Source: Nocardia rosealba
Lineage (GTDB): Bacteria > Actinomycetota > Actinomycetes > Mycobacteriales > Mycobacteriaceae
DNA: 64,000 nt
Assembly: GCF_020216065.1 (NCBI RefSeq)
Contig: NZ_JAIWNA010000002.1
Span: 744,001 to 808,000, forward strand
Direction: 5' to 3'
Shown here piece by piece: positions 60,880-64,000 of the stretch. The notes below the pieces were generated by a model that saw only the letters and a program-made list of their open reading frames with translations, did no database searches and was not told the origin of the DNA. How positions within the stretch are numbered: position 1 is the first letter of the stretch; each line of letters begins with the position of its first letter. The translations under genes were made by a program, and so were the position numbers.

Positions 60880-61683
60880 TCACGGCCGAGTCTCCGCAGG
60901 CCATGCGTAGTGCTCGGGATCCATGCGATGCCAGGCGCGGTTCATTTTGGCGTAGGCCGCCTTGCGGTAGTAGTTCCAGGTGAATCCACCGGCCCGCAGC
61001 GCGCGGTGATGACCGGCCCACACCAGCGCCATGACGACGGCGAACAGGATGCGGTGGCCGATCATGGTGAGGTGGAACCGGGTGCGTGAGCGCTCGACCA
61101 GCAAAATAGCCAGGCGTTCGCATTGCAGTTGGACGTGGGGCACCTCGTCGGCCAGGATCTGGGCGCACACCGCGCGGATAACCGGTGACGTGGTAGCCCG
61201 CCGGATCGCGCTGTAGTAGATCATCGCGAGGGTTTCGACCATGACGACCGGTGTCGTCCACACCTCGATATTCGTGATGCTGTACCGCAGGCGACGAAAC
61301 AGGCTGTCGCCCCAGTCGGCCTGTCGGCGAGGGATTCCCGCGTCGTCGAGGATGCGCCCGAGCAGAGCGCCGTGGCGTTGCTCTTCACGGATGAACAGCG
61401 CGATGACCTCACGGTAGGCAGGGTCGTCGGTCTCGGTGGCGAATCGATCGGCCGCCGCGGCCAGATGCCGGCCGTCGGAAGTCTCGCCGAGCTGCCAGCC
61501 CTGTAATGAGCGGCGAATCGGCGCGAGCTCGGCAGCATCGGCACCGATACCGTTCTCCTGCCACGGAATCGTCCGCTGCCTGGCGGCATTGCTGTGGAAG
61601 TGGTCCAACCACTCCCGGCTCGATCGCACCCGGCGCGTGCCTACCCGCGAACGTGCCTCCGACGAACTGATCCGTTCCCCCAC
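60880..61683 (-). CDS. Ferritin-like diiron protein
   Basis: The 267-residue helical protein shows two ExxH-type ligand motifs: REEQRHGALLGRILDD and LADEVPHVQLQCERLA, plus an intervening helix VVMVETLAMIYYSAIRR. This fits a ferritin-like diiron oxidase or desaturase-like fold. A hydrophobic segment (ILFAVVMALVWAGHH) lies near the C-terminus. Starts at GTG 61683. A GGGTAG box lies upstream without a good -35. Function is unknown. Confidence 0.72.
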   Translation of the reverse strand: MGERISSSEARSRVGTRRVRSSREWLDHFHSNAARQRTIPWQENGIGADAAELAPIRRSLQGWQLGETSDGRHLAAAADRFATETDDPAYREVIALFIREEQRHGALLGRILDDAGIPRRQADWGDSLFRRLRYSITNIEVWTTPVVMVETLAMIYYSAIRRATTSPVIRAVCAQILADEVPHVQLQCERLAILLVERSRTRFHLTMIGHRILFAVVMALVWAGHHRALRAGGFTWNYYRKAAYAKMNRAWHRMDPEHYAWPAETRP

Positions 61684-61747
61684 GGCTTCCCCCTCTGTTC
61701 ACCTCCACTCCTACCCCAAGGGCAGCGAGGATGCCACCGATCTCGAA

Positions 61748-63046
61748 CTAGCCCGCGCCGTCACGGATAAAGGCCGCAAACGCCACGGCGAGCAGATCGG
61801 GGGAAGGCCGACTTTCGCGATTGTCCGGTAGAAGCAACGAGCGTCCGTTCAAACCGCGAAGTTCTCCCAGCGCCCCGTCGTCGCCTTCTGCCATCAGCCG
61901 ATCGGCGACGCGGATCGTGTAGTCCGGAGTGATTCCGAAGAGTTTCGCAGCGAAAGCGCGGTGGTGGTTGCTGCAGAGAAGCAGTCCGTTCTCGAGGCTC
62001 GATGTGGTGCGGTTCCTACCGGATCCGTCGTCAACGGACTGTGCGTCACCGACGATGTGGACGGCATCGAGCAGTTGTGCGACACCGAGACCGCATACGG
62101 CACAACGGATGCCGTACGCGTGGAGCAACCGCGCGCGGAACTCGGCCGAGTGAACGCGATTTCGGGTGTACTCGGCACGGTCGGGGAGCCGCGCACCGAT
62201 CTGATCCGGCAGGTCGTTGTCGATGGCGAGCATGAATCGACGACGTTCTATGTCGTCGGCGACGACATAGACGGGAAAGATCGGCACGTAGGCCCCGTGG
62301 CCGATCATCCGGAACAGGATCAACGGAAGTTTCAGTTCCAGTGCCTTGCGCAGCTTCTGGTTGTCGCCGTGGATCGTTCCGGACCGATAGGCGTAACCGA
62401 ACCCCGAGTCGCCATACTCCTCGTCGCTGGAGTCTCGGCCCCCGCGGGACATCACCGACAGGGTGGCGAGCATTCCGCGTGGATTGCGGATTCCACGATT
62501 GCGGTCGACGAGGGGGAGCGAAGTGCCGTCGATGGTGAAATTTATCAAGTCGGCCCGATTCAGAGCGCCCCGCTGGTCAACAGTTTCTCTTAGACGGCGG
62601 AAGATTTTCTGCCGCAGAGCCGCTTCGACACTGACCGCATCAGCGGAGTCAGTTCGGTCGATCACCGAATTCCCATCGCGCGCCCGCTCGTCGGTGGGAC
62701 GTGTGGGCGGGGTCGGGTGGGTGGGTTGGTGATCGACAGTGCTGGCCAGTTCGTTCTGCAACTGCGCCCACCGCGTACGCCACCGCTGGACCACCGCCAT
62801 GAGCAGAGCTGGATTGCAGTGCGGGTTCTCGTATCGCGATAGTGCGCGTACGAAAACTCTGACGGTGTCCCATCGCGGCCGGCTCTTGCCGCTCAGAAGG
62901 TTACTGATGCTGCCTTGGGAGATGGCGGTTCCGTCTTCGGCTGTGAGCTTGGCGATCCGCGCATAGGCCGGACTGCCCGCCTCGATCCACCGTTCCTTCA
63001 CCTCTCTGCTGAACTGCTGGAGAGCTGGATGGGGTGTTCGGGCCAC
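61748..63046 (-). CDS. HTH-HNH nuclease fusion (solitary restriction-like endonuclease)
   Basis: The 432-residue protein starts at GTG 63046 behind GAGGAG. Residues about 5-72 form an XRE-like helix-turn-helix (QFSREVKERWIEAGSPAYAR; ISQGSISNLLSGKSRPRWDT). A Pro/Thr-rich linker (107-118) follows. Residues about 140-300 contain GTIHGDNQKLRKAL and GHGAYVPIFPVYVVADD, as in predicted restriction endonucleases of the COG3440 type. The HNH domain has Cys315, Cys318, His330 in LLDAVHIV and Asn360-His361-His362 in LLLCSNHHRAF. No methyltransferase gene is near, so it may attack modified foreign DNA. Confidence 0.82.
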   Translation of the reverse strand: MARTPHPALQQFSREVKERWIEAGSPAYARIAKLTAEDGTAISQGSISNLLSGKSRPRWDTVRVFVRALSRYENPHCNPALLMAVVQRWRTRWAQLQNELASTVDHQPTHPTPPTRPTDERARDGNSVIDRTDSADAVSVEAALRQKIFRRLRETVDQRGALNRADLINFTIDGTSLPLVDRNRGIRNPRGMLATLSVMSRGGRDSSDEEYGDSGFGYAYRSGTIHGDNQKLRKALELKLPLILFRMIGHGAYVPIFPVYVVADDIERRRFMLAIDNDLPDQIGARLPDRAEYTRNRVHSAEFRARLLHAYGIRCAVCGLGVAQLLDAVHIVGDAQSVDDGSGRNRTTSSLENGLLLCSNHHRAFAAKLFGITPDYTIRVADRLMAEGDDGALGELRGLNGRSLLLPDNRESRPSPDLLAVAFAAFIRDGAG

Positions 63047-63249
63047 TGCCGCTCCTCGCTTCGCGCTGCCCCCGGATGGAGGCTGATGCACAGGCTAACC
63101 GGTTCTGCAGTGGTGTTCAATCTCGTTCAATTTGGTGGTCATATCGAAGAGCTGGTGGCATTGTGTCGATCATGAGTTCGAACCGGCCGGGAAGGTCCCC
63201 AGCATCCTCGATCCGGCAGCGCCGCAACCGATTCGGAAACGGAGCGCAT

Positions 63250-63393
63250 ATGTTGGACCTTGGTGCGCTGATGTCGATCATGATCGGCTTCTCGGTGATC
63301 TACCTGGTCGCCGGGGCCACGGCATTGGTGCCGGTGGCCTCGGCAACAATGGCGCTCTATTCCCTGTGGAAGGGGCGAAACGCCAAGCTGTAG
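63250..63393 (+). CDS. Small membrane protein, 47 aa
   Basis: The ATG at 63250, 5 nt after GGAG, gives a single-helix protein starting MLDLGALMSIMIGFSVIYLV and ending GRNAKL. A longer start at 63172 is possible. Function is unknown. It lies between the HNH nuclease gene and the pyridoxamine oxidase-like gene, in a slightly less GC-rich stretch. Confidence 0.45.
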   Translation: MLDLGALMSIMIGFSVIYLVAGATALVPVASATMALYSLWKGRNAKL

Positions 63394-63481
63394 CGGCGAA
63401 CGCTCACAGGCGTTACACGCCCGCTGCGGTGACACCGGCGCGCGGACGAAGGTGGCGGTGCGGCTTCTGTTCTGGACCCTG

Positions 63482-64000
63482 TTATTGCTCGCGCAGGCGT
63501 GCGATCTCGTCCTCGAGTTCCTGGTTTCGCCGACGTAGCTGCTCGATCTCCTCGGTCAGTGGTGCGCGGGCGAGGCGAAGTGATTCGGCCATGCGTTCAC
63601 TGCTGTATTTCACCGGGATGTTCTTGATGCAGTTGCGGTCGAGGGCTTCGACGCGGATCCGGAACGCCCGGTCACAGCGTGTGCGGATGACACCCTCGTC
63701 GGTGGTGAGCATCTGTTCGATGAACCCGGGATCGTCGGCACGCTCGATGATCTCGGCACGACCGAACACCTTCACCCGGGTGCGGGTCGGGTAGTCGATG
63801 AAGAACAGCGCCACCCGGTCGTCGTGATCGAGATTGCCGAGGGTGACGAACTGCTGATTACCGGAGTAGTCGCCCAAGGCGATCGTCCACGAATCGAGAA
63901 CCTTCACGAAACCGGGCGGGCCACCCCGGTGCTGCAGGTAAGGCCAGCCCGACGGCGTGACGGTCGCGATGAACAGCGAGTCGGTGGACCGGATCAGCGC
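63482..64000 (-). CDS. Pyridoxamine 5'-phosphate oxidase family protein (5' end cut by window)
   Basis: The open frame runs off the right edge; 172 residues are visible. The PPOX-class flavin-binding fold shows as DSLFIATVTPSGWPYLQHRG, GPPGFVKVLDSWTIALGDYS and FVTLGNLDHDDRVALFFIDY. After the barrel comes RVKVFGRAEII and a C-terminal coiled coil (EEIEQLRRRNQELEDEIARL), an extension beyond the usual domain. Likely binds FMN or F420. The start codon lies beyond position 64000. Confidence 0.88.
   Translation of the reverse strand, partial: ALIRSTDSLFIATVTPSGWPYLQHRGGPPGFVKVLDSWTIALGDYSGNQQFVTLGNLDHDDRVALFFIDYPTRTRVKVFGRAEIIERADDPGFIEQMLTTDEGVIRTRCDRAFRIRVEALDRNCIKNIPVKYSSERMAESLRLARAPLTEEIEQLRRRNQELEDEIARLREQ

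Noticed and set aside
1..64000. CRISPR arrays, tRNA or rRNA genes, insertion sequences, integrases
   Set aside because: I saw no regularly spaced repeats, no transposase or integrase motifs and no recognisable RNA gene sequences in any region.

Overview
The window is high-GC DNA from an actinobacterium. It carries carboxylic acid reductase, a ChoD-like sterol oxidase, a UsfX-type anti-sigma factor beside sigF, an Rv2629-like protein and PAS-ANTAR regulators. Together these suggest Mycobacteriales, most like Nocardia or Rhodococcus. Genus is inferred from gene content only. I saw no rRNA, tRNA, insertion sequence or CRISPR array. It reads as ordinary chromosome with accessory metabolism.

Layout. 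1-1772: aminopeptidase N, cut by the window edge. 2128-6738: a TauD-type dioxygenase, then a complete compatible-solute ABC transporter (permease, ATPase, permease, lipoprotein). 6746-12248: small stress and membrane genes (ChaB, STAS, a truncated PAS-ANTAR protein, a DJ-1/PfpI protein, an aldehyde dehydrogenase, DUF4383). 12397-21395: a heptose locus with a GmhA-like isomerase, GmhB-like phosphatase, a lone PfkB kinase, bifunctional HldE, two GT9 and two GT4 glycosyltransferases and an SDR. 21533-26384: an epimerase, an operon ending in a zinc alcohol dehydrogenase and headed by an Rv2629-like gene, and a uracil-DNA glycosylase. 26471-41261: a catabolic region with carboxylesterase plus carboxylic acid reductase, an MpaB-type oxygenase, alcohol dehydrogenase, Baeyer-Villiger monooxygenase, hydrolase, a ChoD-like oxidase, two GXWXG/DUF4334 proteins and four TetR regulators. 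41271-53754: a stress block with KatE catalase, a PLP decarboxylase, PAS-ANTAR, two UsfX-like anti-sigma factors, sigma F, STAS, and an operon with CDGSH and haem-oxygenase-like iron proteins. 53989-64000: mixed enzymes and regulators, a decayed gene junction, hemerythrin and ferritin-like proteins, and an HTH-HNH nuclease fusion.

Theme. At least sixteen promoter-like sites match GTTT-N15-GGGTA or one-base variants, the motif known for mycobacterial sigma F. They sit before genes across most of the window, including katE, chaB, DUF4383, the second usfX and both arms of the heptose locus. Four of them end exactly 9 nt before the start codon, as expected for leaderless mRNAs. The window therefore looks like a large part of a sigma F regulon around sigF itself, with heptose glycoconjugate synthesis among its likely targets. 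TetR-controlled catabolic genes lie between these stress loci, and three of their regulators have clear palindromic operator candidates.
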